From NCBI RefSeq assembly GCF_004912135.1, contig NZ_STGU01000003.1, positions 310,001 to 374,000 on the forward strand: a DNA stretch of 64,000 nucleotides, read 5' to 3'. Both the position numbers and the translations under genes were made by a program. Every line of letters begins with the position of its first letter. Within the stretch, counting starts at the first letter, position 1. This DNA comes from Rhizobium rosettiformans W3. Lineage in GTDB: Bacteria; Pseudomonadota; Alphaproteobacteria; Rhizobiales; Rhizobiaceae. Positions 20,631-31,468 of the stretch are shown here, one piece after another. The notes below the pieces were generated by a model that worked only from the letters and a program-made list of their open reading frames with translations, ran no database searches and was not told the DNA's origin.

Positions 20631-22037
20631 ATGTCTTATGATGTCATCGTTATCGGCTCCGGCCCCGGCGGCTATGTCTGCGCCATCAAGGCGGCCCAGC
20701 TCGGCATGAAGGTTGCCGTGGTCGAAAAGCGCGCCACCTATGGCGGCACCTGCCTCAACATCGGCTGCATCCCGTCCAAGGCCCTGCTGCATGCATCGGA
20801 AGTCTTTCACCACGCTGCCCATGGCATGGCCGACCTCGGCGTGGATGTCGGTGCACCGACGCTGAACCTGCCAAAGATGATGGCGCACAAGGATGCGACC
20901 GTGAAGTCGAACGTCGAGGGCGTTTCGTTCCTCTTCAAGAAGAACAAGATCGACGGCATCCAGGGCACGGGCAAGATCCTCGGCGCCGGCAAGGTTGAGG
21001 TCACCAACGATGCCGGTGAAGTCCAGGTTCTCGAAACCAAGAATATCGTGATTGCCACCGGCTCCGACGTCGCCGGCATTCCGGGGGTTGCCGTCGAGAT
21101 CGACGAGAAGGTCATCGTGTCCTCGACCGGCGGTATCGCGCTTGAAAAGGTGCCGGGCAAGATGATCGTCGTTGGCGGCGGTGTCATCGGCCTCGAGCTC
21201 GGCTCGGTCTGGTCGCGTCTCGGCGCCAAGGTGACCGTGGTCGAATATCTCGACACGATCCTCGGCGGCATGGACGGCGAAGTCTCCAAGCAGTTCCAGC
21301 GCATCCTTGCCAAGCAGGGCATGGAATTCAATCTCGGCGCCAAGGTCACTGGTGTCGAAAAGTCGGGCGAAGGCGCCAAGGTGACGTTCGAGCCGGTCAA
21401 GGGCGGTGAAGCCCAGACGCTGGAAGCCGATGTCGTGCTCGTCGCTACCGGCCGCAAGCCCTACACCGCAGGCCTCGGCCTCGAAGAAGCCGGCGTTGCG
21501 CTCGATAACCGTGGCCGCGTCGAAATTGACGGCCACTACCGCACCAATGTCGCCGGCATCTATGCCATCGGCGACGTGGTCAAGGGCCCGATGCTCGCCC
21601 ACAAGGCGGAAGACGAGGGCGTGGCACTCGCCGAAATCCTCGCCGGCCAGCATGGCCATGTGAACTACGACGTCATCCCGGGTGTCGTCTACACCCAGCC
21701 GGAAGTCGCCTCCGTCGGCAAGACCGAGGAAGAATTGAAGGCCGCAGGCGTATCGTACAAGGTCGGCAAGTTTCCGTTCACCGCCAACGGCCGCGCCCGC
21801 GCCATGCTCGCCTCCGACGGTTTCGTCAAGGTTCTCGCCGACAAGGACACGGATCGCGTTCTCGGGGTGCACATCATCGGCCTCGGTGCCGGCGAGATGA
21901 TCCACGAGGCGGCCGTGCTGATGGAGTTCGGCGGTTCCTCGGAAGATCTCGGCCGCACCTGCCACGCGCATCCGACCATGTCGGAAGCCGTGAAGGAAGC
22001 CGCACTCGCGACCTTCTTCAAGCCGCTGCACATGTGA
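20631..22037 (+). CDS. lpdA: Dihydrolipoyl dehydrogenase (E3)
   Basis: A 468-residue flavoprotein disulfide reductase that re-oxidises the SucB dihydrolipoamide with NAD. FAD motif [19 protein letters not shown]; redox-active disulfide [20 protein letters not shown] motif [16 protein letters not shown]-terminal active site [15 protein letters not shown]. Likely end of the sucAB-lpdA transcription unit, closed by a terminator at 22084. Confidence 0.98.
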   Translation: MSYDVIVIGSGPGGYVCAIKAAQLGMKVAVVEKRATYGGTCLNIGCIPSKALLHASEVFHHAAHGMADLGVDVGAPTLNLPKMMAHKDATVKSNVEGVSFLFKKNKIDGIQGTGKILGAGKVEVTNDAGEVQVLETKNIVIATGSDVAGIPGVAVEIDEKVIVSSTGGIALEKVPGKMIVVGGGVIGLELGSVWSRLGAKVTVVEYLDTILGGMDGEVSKQFQRILAKQGMEFNLGAKVTGVEKSGEGAKVTFEPVKGGEAQTLEADVVLVATGRKPYTAGLGLEEAGVALDNRGRVEIDGHYRTNVAGIYAIGDVVKGPMLAHKAEDEGVALAEILAGQHGHVNYDVIPGVVYTQPEVASVGKTEEELKAAGVSYKVGKFPFTANGRARAMLASDGFVKVLADKDTDRVLGVHIIGLGAGEMIHEAAVLMEFGGSSEDLGRTCHAHPTMSEAVKEAALATFFKPLHM

Positions 22038-22083
22038 TGCGGCTGACCTGACATAGGTCAAATATTATATTTCGGTAAGATTG

Positions 22084-22119
22084 AAGGCCGTCGCTTGCTC
22101 CACAAGCGGCGGCCTTTAT
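22084..22119 (+). terminator. Intrinsic terminator after lpdA
   Basis: A 13-14 bp stem with one G-U pair (22084-22097 with 22103-22116), a five-nt loop and a short TTTAT run. A smaller inverted repeat, TGACCT-N5-AGGTCA (22044-22060), lies between it and the lpdA stop. Confidence 0.8.
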
Positions 22120-22168
22120 CATTGTCTGGGCAATGCCTCCCTGGAACCGCACGAAAAGGCAATGACCG

Positions 22169-22669
22169 ATGGCTGCTCTCGCCCCGACCTCCTATTCGAT
22201 CCCGCAAAAGGCCCTGCACTGGCTGATGGCCCTGCTCATCCTCTTCAACCTCATCTTCTCGGATGCGATGGAAGAGGTCGCCGAAGCCTATGAGCGTGGT
22301 GAAGTGCCCTCGGCCGACGATCTGACCTTCGCCAATATCCATGCCTATGTGGGTATCGCGGTTCTCTGTCTCGGGCTTGTCCGGCTTGCCATTCGGCTTA
22401 AACGTGGCGCGCCACCGGCGCCGGCCGAGGAGCCGCCGCTCCTCCAGCTGGCCGCGAAGCTCGCCCATGGCACCTTCTACGCGCTGTTCTTCCTCATCCC
22501 GCTCAGCGGCATCGGCGCCTACTACTTCGGCAATGAAACCGCAGGCTTCGTGCATGGCGGTCCGCTGAAGGCACTCATGTGGCTATTGATCGCGGTGCAT
22601 ATCCTGGCGCTTCTGGTACACCAGTTCTACTGGAAGACGCCGATCGCCACGCGCATGACGCGGGGGTGA
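22169..22669 (+). CDS. Cytochrome b561 family protein
   Basis: A 166-residue four-helix membrane protein of the bacterial b561 (CybB/YceJ) type. Candidate heme-ligand histidines are in KALHWLMALLI, IHAYVGIAV, LAHGTFYALF and AVHILALLVHQFYWK, one or two per helix. Probably an inner-membrane ubiquinol-linked electron carrier, possibly superoxide:ubiquinone oxidoreductase-like. It is separated from lpdA by the terminator, so it has its own promoter. Confidence 0.88.
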   Translation: MAALAPTSYSIPQKALHWLMALLILFNLIFSDAMEEVAEAYERGEVPSADDLTFANIHAYVGIAVLCLGLVRLAIRLKRGAPPAPAEEPPLLQLAAKLAHGTFYALFFLIPLSGIGAYYFGNETAGFVHGGPLKALMWLLIAVHILALLVHQFYWKTPIATRMTRG

Positions 22670-22687
22670 CGGCCAGAGGAGGGTCGG

Positions 22688-23191
22688 ATGAGTGTTGTCG
22701 AGCAGCGTGTCCCGCTTCCTCATCCTGATCTTCCCAAGGCTGACTGGGCCGACAGTTACAGCATCCGCCTTGAGCGATCCGACCTGGAACCCATTGAGGT
22801 TGCGAGAGACCTCCTGGGCCGAGCACCGCGCTGGGTCCGCGTCCTCTTGAAGATCCGCAATGCAATCGGCGGTCTCTTCGGTCTGAAAGCCGCCGAGCTC
22901 GAGGTGACGGGTCAGGACCGGATCGGTGGCTTTCCGGTTCTGGCTGAGGACGACCAGCATGTGCTGCTCGGGTTCAACGACAAGCATCTGGATTTTCGGA
23001 TTATCGTGGCGGTGGAGCCGGAAGGCGTCACCCATCAACATGTGACGCTCACCACGCTCGTTGAGCGTCACAACCTGTTCGGCCGGCTGTATATCTTCGT
23101 CATCACGCCGTTCCACAAACTGATCGTGAAGACGTTCCTGAAGCGCTTCGCGGCTTCCACGCGTCAGCCGTCGATCCGCGTGACCGTATAG
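22688..23191 (+). CDS. DUF2867 domain protein
   Basis: A 167-residue soluble-looking protein with the DUF2867 pattern: GFNDKHLDFRIIV, followed by the C-terminal HNLFGRLYIFVITPFHKLIV. Function unknown; this domain also occurs at the C-terminus of some SDR-like proteins. It lies 18 nt after the b561 gene with GAGGAGG upstream, so the two may be co-transcribed. Its last 28 bp overlap the tail of the convergent TraB-family gene. Confidence 0.8.
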   Translation: MSVVEQRVPLPHPDLPKADWADSYSIRLERSDLEPIEVARDLLGRAPRWVRVLLKIRNAIGGLFGLKAAELEVTGQDRIGGFPVLAEDDQHVLLGFNDKHLDFRIIVAVEPEGVTHQHVTLTTLVERHNLFGRLYIFVITPFHKLIVKTFLKRFAASTRQPSIRVTV

Positions 23192-24255
23192 CCCTGTTTG
23201 CGGATCAGTTCGATCAGACCTTCCTCGCCCGGCAGATGCAGCGCACCAACCGCAATGAAGGCGTTGCCCTTCTCGAGATGCGGCTTGCTGCCCTCAGCCA
23301 TGACCAGATTGCGGTCGCGCACGATGCGGGTTTCGAAAGCGGCATAGGCGCTTTCATCCTCGCCGTCTTCCGTCGGAGCCACCGCCTTCAGCATCGGCAT
23401 GGTCATGCCGATATCGCCGGCGAGATAAAGCTCGGTCATCGTTTCGATGACATCCTCCATCTTGTCGCCAAGTGCGATCGTCTCGATCAGGGCCTTGAAG
23501 TGGAAATCGACCGGCAGGTCGGCCATGGCTTCGAGCTGCTCAACGAGCGTCTCCAGTCCTGCCACCGGCTTGCCGGCCTTCACGGCATCTTCGGCAATCT
23601 GCTTGTCGAGGAAGGATGCGCCGGCTGCCTTGCGTGACAGTTCGCAGGCGGGCAGGGCGACGAAGCTCGCGAGGATCCAGGGCTTCATCCGCGCAACGGC
23701 GCCAAGCGCCAGGCCGCGCTCCTTCAGGCCCGTCTCCAGCTTTTTCATTTCGTCAGTGTCGAGATGGTCCTTCACCGACTTGCCATCCGTGAACATCGTC
23801 AGCTCAGGATGCATGAGGAGCGAAGCGGCAGCCTTCTTTTCGTCCAGAATTTCATCGGATTCGATGACCACCACGTCGGCCGCATCCGCTGCTTCGCGTG
23901 CACCCTTGGGCATGGTCAGAACACGCGGGTCGGTGACATGCATGGTGCCGAGCAGGTAGGAAGGTTTCAGACCGTCCTTCTCGATCTTCCAGAAGATGCC
24001 CTGGCCATTCGGGACCTTGGCGGCTTCGGCGCGGATCTCTGCAAGTTCTTCCGGCTTCTCCGCCTCCATTGCCACGAGCAGGTTTTCACCATGGCAGGCA
24101 GCATCGGAGGCATGGGCAGGGCTGACCGCCAGGATAGCGGCAAGGAGCAAAGCGACAAGAGCAAGCGGCAGCGCGCCGGCGATCCAGAGACCGATCTCAG
24201 ACGGCGAAAGGCGCGGCAGATGTGGCCGCTGCGAGAAAAGGCGGTGCGCGTTCAT
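23164..24255 (-). CDS. TraB/GumN family protein
   Basis: A 363-residue protein with an N-terminal hydrophobic segment (about residues 22-48, ending AHA-SD) suggesting export or an anchored signal. The TraB/GumN core begins at FWKIEKDGLKPSYLLGTMH; GTMHV and GALHLPGEEG are the paired motifs of this proposed metalloprotease/erythromycin-esterase-like clan. In Gram-negative bacteria the GumN form is usually periplasmic. Tail overlaps the DUF2867 gene by 28 bp. Confidence 0.88.
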   Translation of the reverse strand: MNAHRLFSQRPHLPRLSPSEIGLWIAGALPLALVALLLAAILAVSPAHASDAACHGENLLVAMEAEKPEELAEIRAEAAKVPNGQGIFWKIEKDGLKPSYLLGTMHVTDPRVLTMPKGAREAADAADVVVIESDEILDEKKAAASLLMHPELTMFTDGKSVKDHLDTDEMKKLETGLKERGLALGAVARMKPWILASFVALPACELSRKAAGASFLDKQIAEDAVKAGKPVAGLETLVEQLEAMADLPVDFHFKALIETIALGDKMEDVIETMTELYLAGDIGMTMPMLKAVAPTEDGEDESAYAAFETRIVRDRNLVMAEGSKPHLEKGNAFIAVGALHLPGEEGLIELIRKQGYTVTRIDG

Positions 24256-24345
24256 GTCATCTCCTGTCAGAAGTCGAGAGAATAGAAGCGATCGCCCTCA
24301 CGTTCGATTAAGGATCTTGGTTAACGCAGGCGCGATCGGGACGCG

Positions 24346-25269
24346 TCAGGCGCGGGGATGGGCGCGGTCGTAGATGTCCAGAAGCCGAGCGCTGTCGACG
24401 CCAGTATAGATCTGGGTGGTCGAGAGGCTCGCATGGCCGAGCAGTTCCTGGATCGTCCTCAAGTCGCCGCCACTGCCGAGAAGATGGGTGGCGAAGGAAT
24501 GGCGGAGGGCATGTGGTGTGGCGGTATCCGGCAGGCCGAGCGCCGAACGCAGCTTCTGCATTTCGCGCTGAATGATCGCCGGCTGCAACGGGCCTCCCCG
24601 GGCCCCGCGGAAGAGCGGCGCGCCGGCTTCGAGATGGTAAGGGCAGAGCTTGTAATAGGTTTCCACCGCCTCCAGAACGACGGGAAGCAGCGGTACCAGC
24701 CGCGTCTTACCGCCCTTGCCGGTGATCCGCAGGCTGGTCGGTCTGCCGTTGAAGACATCGGGTGTGAGGCCGAGTGCTTCCGAAATACGCAGCCCGCAGC
24801 CGTAGAGCAGCGACAGCACCGCTGCATCGCGCGCCGCAATCCAGGGCTCCTCGTTCATCTGCATGCCCTGGTCGACAACCGCCAGGGCCTGGCTGCCGCT
24901 CAGCGGCTTGGGCAATGACTTCGGCTGTTTGGGCGATCGGATGGCGCTGGCGCCGGCCGCATTGACGAGCCCCTTGCGTTCGAGGTGACGCAGAAAGGAC
25001 CTCAGCCCCGCCAGATGCCGTCCAAGCGAGCGGGCGCCGGCACCTTCCTTACGGCGATGGGCGAGGAAGCTTCGAAGGTCTGCAGGACGCAAGGCCTCGA
25101 TATCGCGGATCTTCACCTTGCCGCCGACATAGCCGGAGAGAAACTGCAGGAACTGGCGCGTGTCGCGCTCATAGGCCTCCAGCGTATTGCCGGACAAACG
25201 GCGCTCGGCGTCCAGGCTTTCGAGCCATGCCGCGCGTTCGCCAAGAATGTTTTCGTCAGCCGGGATCAA
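24346..25269 (-). CDS. xerC: Tyrosine recombinase XerC
   Basis: A 307-residue tyrosine recombinase with an N-terminal SAM-like core-binding domain and a catalytic domain. Catalytic residues: Arg in GCGLRISEALGL, Lys in ITGKGGKTRLVPL, HxxR in HALRHSFATHLL, and the nucleophile Tyr in LGHASLSTTQIYTGV. Acts with XerD at dif to resolve chromosome dimers. It lies next to priA, as in other rhizobia, and not next to integrase-type cargo, so it is the housekeeping XerC and not a phage integrase. Confidence 0.93.
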   Translation of the reverse strand: MIPADENILGERAAWLESLDAERRLSGNTLEAYERDTRQFLQFLSGYVGGKVKIRDIEALRPADLRSFLAHRRKEGAGARSLGRHLAGLRSFLRHLERKGLVNAAGASAIRSPKQPKSLPKPLSGSQALAVVDQGMQMNEEPWIAARDAAVLSLLYGCGLRISEALGLTPDVFNGRPTSLRITGKGGKTRLVPLLPVVLEAVETYYKLCPYHLEAGAPLFRGARGGPLQPAIIQREMQKLRSALGLPDTATPHALRHSFATHLLGSGGDLRTIQELLGHASLSTTQIYTGVDSARLLDIYDRAHPRA

Positions 25270-25414
25270 TTGCGCGCCTTATGCGTTCTCGGATGTTGGC
25301 CTGCCTCGGCACGATGGCGCGCGAGGGTTAAGGAAGCACGAAGACCGGAGCTGTCATGATCGGATCACAAATCGCTGCCAGAACGCATCAGGAATTCTGG
25401 CGAGGTATTTGCTG

Positions 25415-26308
25415 ATGCGCCGCTCTCCCGTCTCCACCTTTGCCAGCGTCACCGACACTCTGTCGCTTCTGTCGCAAGGTCGCCCCGGTCACATCGTCGA
25501 CACGCTGATTGCCGAGCGTGGGCAGAAGCTCGTCGAGCATCCGCTGTGGCCCGCGATGCGGCCCTTTCTTTATAGCGTTCTGCGCTACGACAAGGCGATC
25601 CAGTTCGCCAATGACGTCGCGAACCTGCCGGGTCCGCAGGTGTTCGACTATTTGAGCGCTGCTCTCGGCCTCGATATCCAGATCCGGCATGCTGATCGCA
25701 TCCCGTCATCCGGTGGCTTCATCCTTGTCAGCAATCACCCGACCGGGATTGCCGACGGGGTTGCCATGTATGATCTGCTGAAAGATCGCAGACCCGATAT
25801 GACCTTCTTCGCCAACCGCGATGCCGTCAGGGTCAATCCGCGCCTCGCGGAGATCATCATTCCCGTGGAATGGCGCGAAGAGCACAAGTCGAAGCTCAAG
25901 GCGCGTGAAACGCTGAAACTCACGACGCGGGCCGTGGAAGAAGGCCGAGCCACCATTCTCTTTCCTTCGGGTCGCATCGCCTATTGGGACGAAGGCAAGC
26001 TCAACGAGCGGCCGTGGAAGACATCGGCCATCTCGCTTGCCCGCAAATACAATCTGCCGATCCTGCCGGTGAACATGAAGGCCCGCAATTCCGGGCTGTT
26101 CTACTGGTTCGCCCGCTGGTCGACGGAATTGCGCGACATGACCGTTTTCTACGAGCTTCTTAACAAGCGCGGCGGTCGTTTCGATTTCACGGTCGGCAAC
26201 CTGATCCCGGTCGAGGCACTCGATGGTGATCCTGCCGAGGTGACACGCGCGCTAGAAGCCTACACGGTCCACCAGCTGCCGGCCGATCCCGATCGCAGCT
26301 TCGGCTGA
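25415..26308 (+). CDS. Lysophospholipid acyltransferase family protein
   Basis: A 297-residue PlsC-like acyltransferase. The catalytic block is SNHPTGIADG: His and Asp are separated by five residues (HX5D), as in the NHPFG-type LPLAT subgroup, compared with HX4D in classical PlsC. FPSGRIAYWDEG is the second substrate motif, and LPILPVNMKARNSG follows. The ATG at 25415 has GAGGT eight nt upstream; an open frame to 25187 overlaps the divergent xerC start and is unlikely. Substrate unknown (phospholipid or ornithine lipid). Confidence 0.85.
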   Translation: MRRSPVSTFASVTDTLSLLSQGRPGHIVDTLIAERGQKLVEHPLWPAMRPFLYSVLRYDKAIQFANDVANLPGPQVFDYLSAALGLDIQIRHADRIPSSGGFILVSNHPTGIADGVAMYDLLKDRRPDMTFFANRDAVRVNPRLAEIIIPVEWREEHKSKLKARETLKLTTRAVEEGRATILFPSGRIAYWDEGKLNERPWKTSAISLARKYNLPILPVNMKARNSGLFYWFARWSTELRDMTVFYELLNKRGGRFDFTVGNLIPVEALDGDPAEVTRALEAYTVHQLPADPDRSFG

Positions 26309-26369
26309 TCTCGTCCCCCTCCATAAAGCCTGTTTTCTTTCTGTTCTTCCGGAGGCAAGTTGCAGCCCG

Positions 26370-28583
26370 ATGAAGGACGATTCGAAAAGCCTGTTCGGGG
26401 AGCTGTTCGAGACGCCGCGCCGCAGGGTGGTGCCGGTGCTCGTGCCCATGCCCGCGCCTACGGCCTATAGTTATGCCGTGCCGGATGGCCTGACGATCGA
26501 ACCGGGCGCCATCGTGCAGGTGCCGCTCGGGCCACGCCAGGTCATCGGTGTGGTCTGGGATGGCGCGAATGAGACGTCAGTCGATCCGAAGAAGCTGCGC
26601 GAAATCACCAAGGTCTTCGACTGCCCGCCGCTTGATCAGGACATGCGGACTTTTCTCGACTGGGTCGCCGCCTACACGTTGTCACCGCCCGGCTATGTCG
26701 CGCGCATGGCGCTTCGCGCACCGGCGGCCTTCGATCCGGAGCCGATGATCGAGGGTTTGCGCTATGCCGGCTATCAGCCGGAGCGCCTGACGCCGGCGCG
26801 GCAGAAGGTGCTGGAGATGGCGTCGGATGGCCTCTCCTGGACGAAGAGCGGCCTTGCCCATGCCAGCGGCGTCTCGGCCAGCGTCATCGATGGTCTCGTC
26901 AAGCAGGGTGTGTTCGAACAGGTCTTCCTGCCGCCGCCGCCGCTGGTTGCGGCGCCCGACCCGGACTATGCCGAAAGCCGTCTTGCCGGTCCGCAGAAAG
27001 AAGCGGCGGAGGAAATCCTCGACAGCCTGCGCAAGGGCGGTTTCGCCGTTTCGCTCATCGATGGCGTGACAGGCTCCGGCAAGACGGAGGTTTATTTCGA
27101 GGCGATTGCCGAGACCTTGAAACAGGGCAAGCAGGTGTTGATCCTGCTGCCGGAAATCGCGCTGACTGCCAACTTCCTCGAGCGCTTCCAGGATCGCTTC
27201 GGCTCCAAGCCCGGTGAATGGCATTCGGATCTCGCGACCCGTACGCGTGAAAAGGTGTGGCGTCAGGTGGCGACCGGCGAGATCCGCGTGGTGGCCGGCG
27301 CGCGCTCGGCGCTTTTCCTGCCCTTCGAAAATTTGGGTCTCATTATCGTCGACGAAGAGCATGACCCGGCCTTCAAGCAGGAAGACCGCGTCTTTTATAA
27401 TGCGCGGGACATGGCGGTCGTGCGGGCGCGGATCGCGAACTTCCCGGTCGTCCTCGTCTCGGCGACGCCGTCGGTCGAGAGCCAGGTCAACTGCATCGCG
27501 GGGCGCTATACGCGCATCCATCTGCCGACGCGCTTTGCCGATGCGGCCATGCCGGATTTGCATCTCATCGATATGCGGCGGGCACCACCGGAGCGGGGCG
27601 GGTTCCTGTCGCCGATCCTGCTGCGGTCCGTTGGCAAGGCCGTGGAGCGCGGCGAACAGGCGCTGCTCTTCCTCAACCGACGGGGTTACGCGCCGCTCAC
27701 CCTCTGCCGGGTCTGCGGCCACCGCTTCCAGTGCCCGCAATGTTCGAGCTGGCTGGTCGAGCATCGCTTCCGTGGCCAGATCCAGTGCCATCAATGCGGC
27801 TATCACGAGCCGACGCCGAATTCTTGCCCGGAATGCGGGACGCTCGATCATCTCGTCGCCTGCGGGCCTGGGGTCGAGCGGATTGCCGAAGAGGTGGAGA
27901 AGCACTTTCCCGATGCCCGGACGCTGGTGCTGTCGTCCGATATCGGCGGGGTCAAGCGCCTGCGGCTCGAACTCGAAGCGATTGCCAATGGCGAGGCCGA
28001 TATCGTCATCGGCACACAGCTCGTGGCCAAGGGACATAACTTCCCGCTGATGACGCTGGTCGGCATCATCGATGCGGACATCGGGTTGTCGAATGGCGAT
28101 CCCCGGGCTGCCGAGCGGACCTTCCAGCTGCTTTCGCAGGTGACGGGCCGTGCCGGCCGCACAGGGCGCAAGAGCCTCGGTCTGCTGCAGACGTTCCAGC
28201 CACAGCATCCCGTCATGCAGGCGATCATCTCGGGCGACGCCTCGGCCTTCTACGAGCGCGAAATCACGGAACGCGAGCGGGCGCAGCTGCCGCCCTTTGG
28301 CCGACTGGTCTCGATCATCGTTTCCGCCGACACGCGTGCAGATGCGGAAGGCCATGCGCGTGGCCTGCGTCAGGCAGCCCCCCATGAAAGCGGCATCATG
28401 ATCCTCGGGCCCGCCGAAGCGCCACTGGCGCTCATCCGGGGACGTCACCGCTTCCGCCTGCTCGTGCACGGCCGGCGCAACAGCGACATGCAGGCCTTTG
28501 TCAGGAGCATGCTGGAGCGGGGACCGAAGGAGCGCCGGTCGATCCAGGTGCAGGTGGATGTCGATCCGCAAAGCTTCCTGTAG
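26370..28583 (+). CDS. priA: Primosomal protein N' (replication restart helicase)
   Basis: A 737-residue superfamily 2 3'-to-5' helicase. N-terminal 3'-DNA-binding domain (PVLVPMPAPTAYSYAVPDG); Walker A GVTGSGKTEV near residue 235; Walker B DEEHDPAFKQED; eight zinc-binding cysteines in CRVCGHRFQCPQC and CHQCGYHEPTPNSCPECG near residues 445-490; helicase motif QVTGRAGR. It restarts stalled replication forks. Length is typical. GGAGG is about 15 nt upstream of the ATG, a rather long spacing. Confidence 0.97.
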   Translation: MKDDSKSLFGELFETPRRRVVPVLVPMPAPTAYSYAVPDGLTIEPGAIVQVPLGPRQVIGVVWDGANETSVDPKKLREITKVFDCPPLDQDMRTFLDWVAAYTLSPPGYVARMALRAPAAFDPEPMIEGLRYAGYQPERLTPARQKVLEMASDGLSWTKSGLAHASGVSASVIDGLVKQGVFEQVFLPPPPLVAAPDPDYAESRLAGPQKEAAEEILDSLRKGGFAVSLIDGVTGSGKTEVYFEAIAETLKQGKQVLILLPEIALTANFLERFQDRFGSKPGEWHSDLATRTREKVWRQVATGEIRVVAGARSALFLPFENLGLIIVDEEHDPAFKQEDRVFYNARDMAVVRARIANFPVVLVSATPSVESQVNCIAGRYTRIHLPTRFADAAMPDLHLIDMRRAPPERGGFLSPILLRSVGKAVERGEQALLFLNRRGYAPLTLCRVCGHRFQCPQCSSWLVEHRFRGQIQCHQCGYHEPTPNSCPECGTLDHLVACGPGVERIAEEVEKHFPDARTLVLSSDIGGVKRLRLELEAIANGEADIVIGTQLVAKGHNFPLMTLVGIIDADIGLSNGDPRAAERTFQLLSQVTGRAGRTGRKSLGLLQTFQPQHPVMQAIISGDASAFYEREITERERAQLPPFGRLVSIIVSADTRADAEGHARGLRQAAPHESGIMILGPAEAPLALIRGRHRFRLLVHGRRNSDMQAFVRSMLERGPKERRSIQVQVDVDPQSFL

Positions 28584-28696
28584 GCCATCAGGCGCAGTTT
28601 CCGTCGCATGATCCGCGAATTACGGCGCTCAGGCCATACCGCCGGCGCCCGTTTCATGCCATAAGCCGCGCGGTTTGCTTCAACGCGGGTTGATCC

Positions 28697-29080
28697 ATGG
28701 ATTTCTACTTTCCCATCGAGTTCGGCGAGCAGCTCGCCTTTCTTTCGGCTGCCGCTGCGGCGCTCATCGGATGCTTCATCCTGTTTGCTCCGGGGCTGAC
28801 CTTGAAGGCGCTCGGTCTCCACCCGGCGGAAGGCCGGCCGGAGGGGCTCGGTGCTGCGCGCTCGGTCGGGGGCCTGATCGTCGGCTTTGCGGGTACGGCG
28901 CTTCTGCTGGCGCAGCCCACCGTCTACCTCGCATTCGGGGCCGCTGTCGGCCTCTCGGCATTCGCCCGAATCCTCTCCATCATGTCCGATCATGGAAGCA
29001 CCTGGCGCAACCTTCTCCTTCTGGTTGTGCAGGCGGCCATTGCTTCTCTCACGCTCGCCTATGTCTTTGGTCTGACTTGA
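28697..29080 (+). CDS. Small integral membrane protein of unknown function
   Basis: A 127-residue protein with about four hydrophobic helices (approx. residues 13-33, 50-70, 73-90, 103-123) and a short Pro/Gly-rich loop. It resembles DUF4345-like rhizobial membrane proteins in size and topology, but I do not recognise it securely. It lies between priA and the ATP synthase operon and probably has its own transcript. Confidence 0.65.
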   Translation: MDFYFPIEFGEQLAFLSAAAAALIGCFILFAPGLTLKALGLHPAEGRPEGLGAARSVGGLIVGFAGTALLLAQPTVYLAFGAAVGLSAFARILSIMSDHGSTWRNLLLLVVQAAIASLTLAYVFGLT

Positions 29081-29194
29081 AGATCGGTTTTCGGCGGTAG
29101 TGCTGGGATATCTCGTCAATTTGACGCAGTTTCGGACAAAAAACGCCACAAGGCCTTGCTCTGAAGGAGCAAACCGTTAATACGCGTGTTGCGA

Positions 29195-29216
29195 GTCTAG
29201 ACCTGCTATGCTAGAC
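29195..29216. promoter_or_regulatory. CTAG-containing palindrome in the atp leader region
   Basis: GTCTAG (29195-29200) and CTAGAC (29211-29216) form a perfect inverted repeat with a 10-bp spacer that contains TGCTATG, a possible extended -10. It lies 128 bp upstream of atpH within a 263-bp gap. It is either a regulator-binding site or part of the atp promoter. The rest of the gap shows nothing else recognisable. Confidence 0.35.
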
Positions 29217-29343
29217 GAACCGCGAAATTCGGAAAACGCAAGTGCAACATGCTTGTGTTTTTGGGGAAAAACAAAACGATATCAGGAGCTTGAGAGGCCT
29301 CGTCCGAGGTGTCCGGTAGCCTGGATCCAGATCAGGGAATTTT

Positions 29344-29909
29344 TTGCCCGTGGCAGACGCATCCCAAGTGATTTCAGGCGTGGCGGAGCGTTACGCATCG
29401 TCGCTCTTCGAGCTTGCGCTCGAAGCTGGCGCGATCGACGCCGTCGCTGCCGATCTCAACCGTTTCCAGGCGATGATCGACGAGAGCGACGATCTGAAGC
29501 GCCTGGTACAGTCGCCCGTCTTCACGGCCGAAGACCAGGTCAAGGCCATCAGCGCAATCGGCGAGAAGGCCGGTTTCAACGCGCTGGTGTTGAACTTCCT
29601 GAAGGTCGTCGCAAGCAATCGCCGCCTGTTTGCCGTTCCCGGCATGGTGGCTGCCTATCGCCAGATCGTTGCCCGTCACAAGGGTGAGATCACGGCTGAC
29701 GTCACGTCTGCTCATGCCCTTTCGGCCGAGCAGGAAACCGAACTGAAAGCGGCGCTGAAGGGCGTCACCGGCAAGGATGTCTCGATCTCCGTTACGGTCG
29801 ATCCCTCCCTGCTCGGCGGCCTGATCGTGAAGGTCGGCTCCCGCCAGATCGACACGTCTCTTCGCACCAAACTTTCCACCCTTAAGCTTGCACTGAAAGA
29901 GGTTGGCTG

Positions 29910-29910
<1 letters not shown>
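29344..29910 (+). CDS. atpH: F-type ATP synthase delta subunit
   Basis: A 188-residue delta (OSCP) subunit, the stator link between F1 and the peripheral stalk. It opens (M)[17 protein letters not shown] and ends [21 protein letters not shown], as in other rhizobia. There is no in-frame ATG at the N-terminus: the start is TTG at 29344, supported by AGGGA six nt upstream; a GTG at 29350 would lie 12 nt from it. Its stop overlaps the atpA start (TGATG). As usual in alphaproteobacteria, the F0 genes are elsewhere. Confidence 0.95.
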
Positions 29911-31439
<1,529 letters not shown>

Positions 31440-31468
31440 TTCAGGCTCAAGCCAAGGACGGATAACGG

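Noticed and set aside
24256..24345. A dif recombination site next to xerC
   Set aside because: No convincing 28-bp dif-like dyad was seen; the TTAA-containing stretch here has a nine-base spacing and does not fit XerCD arms or CtrA.
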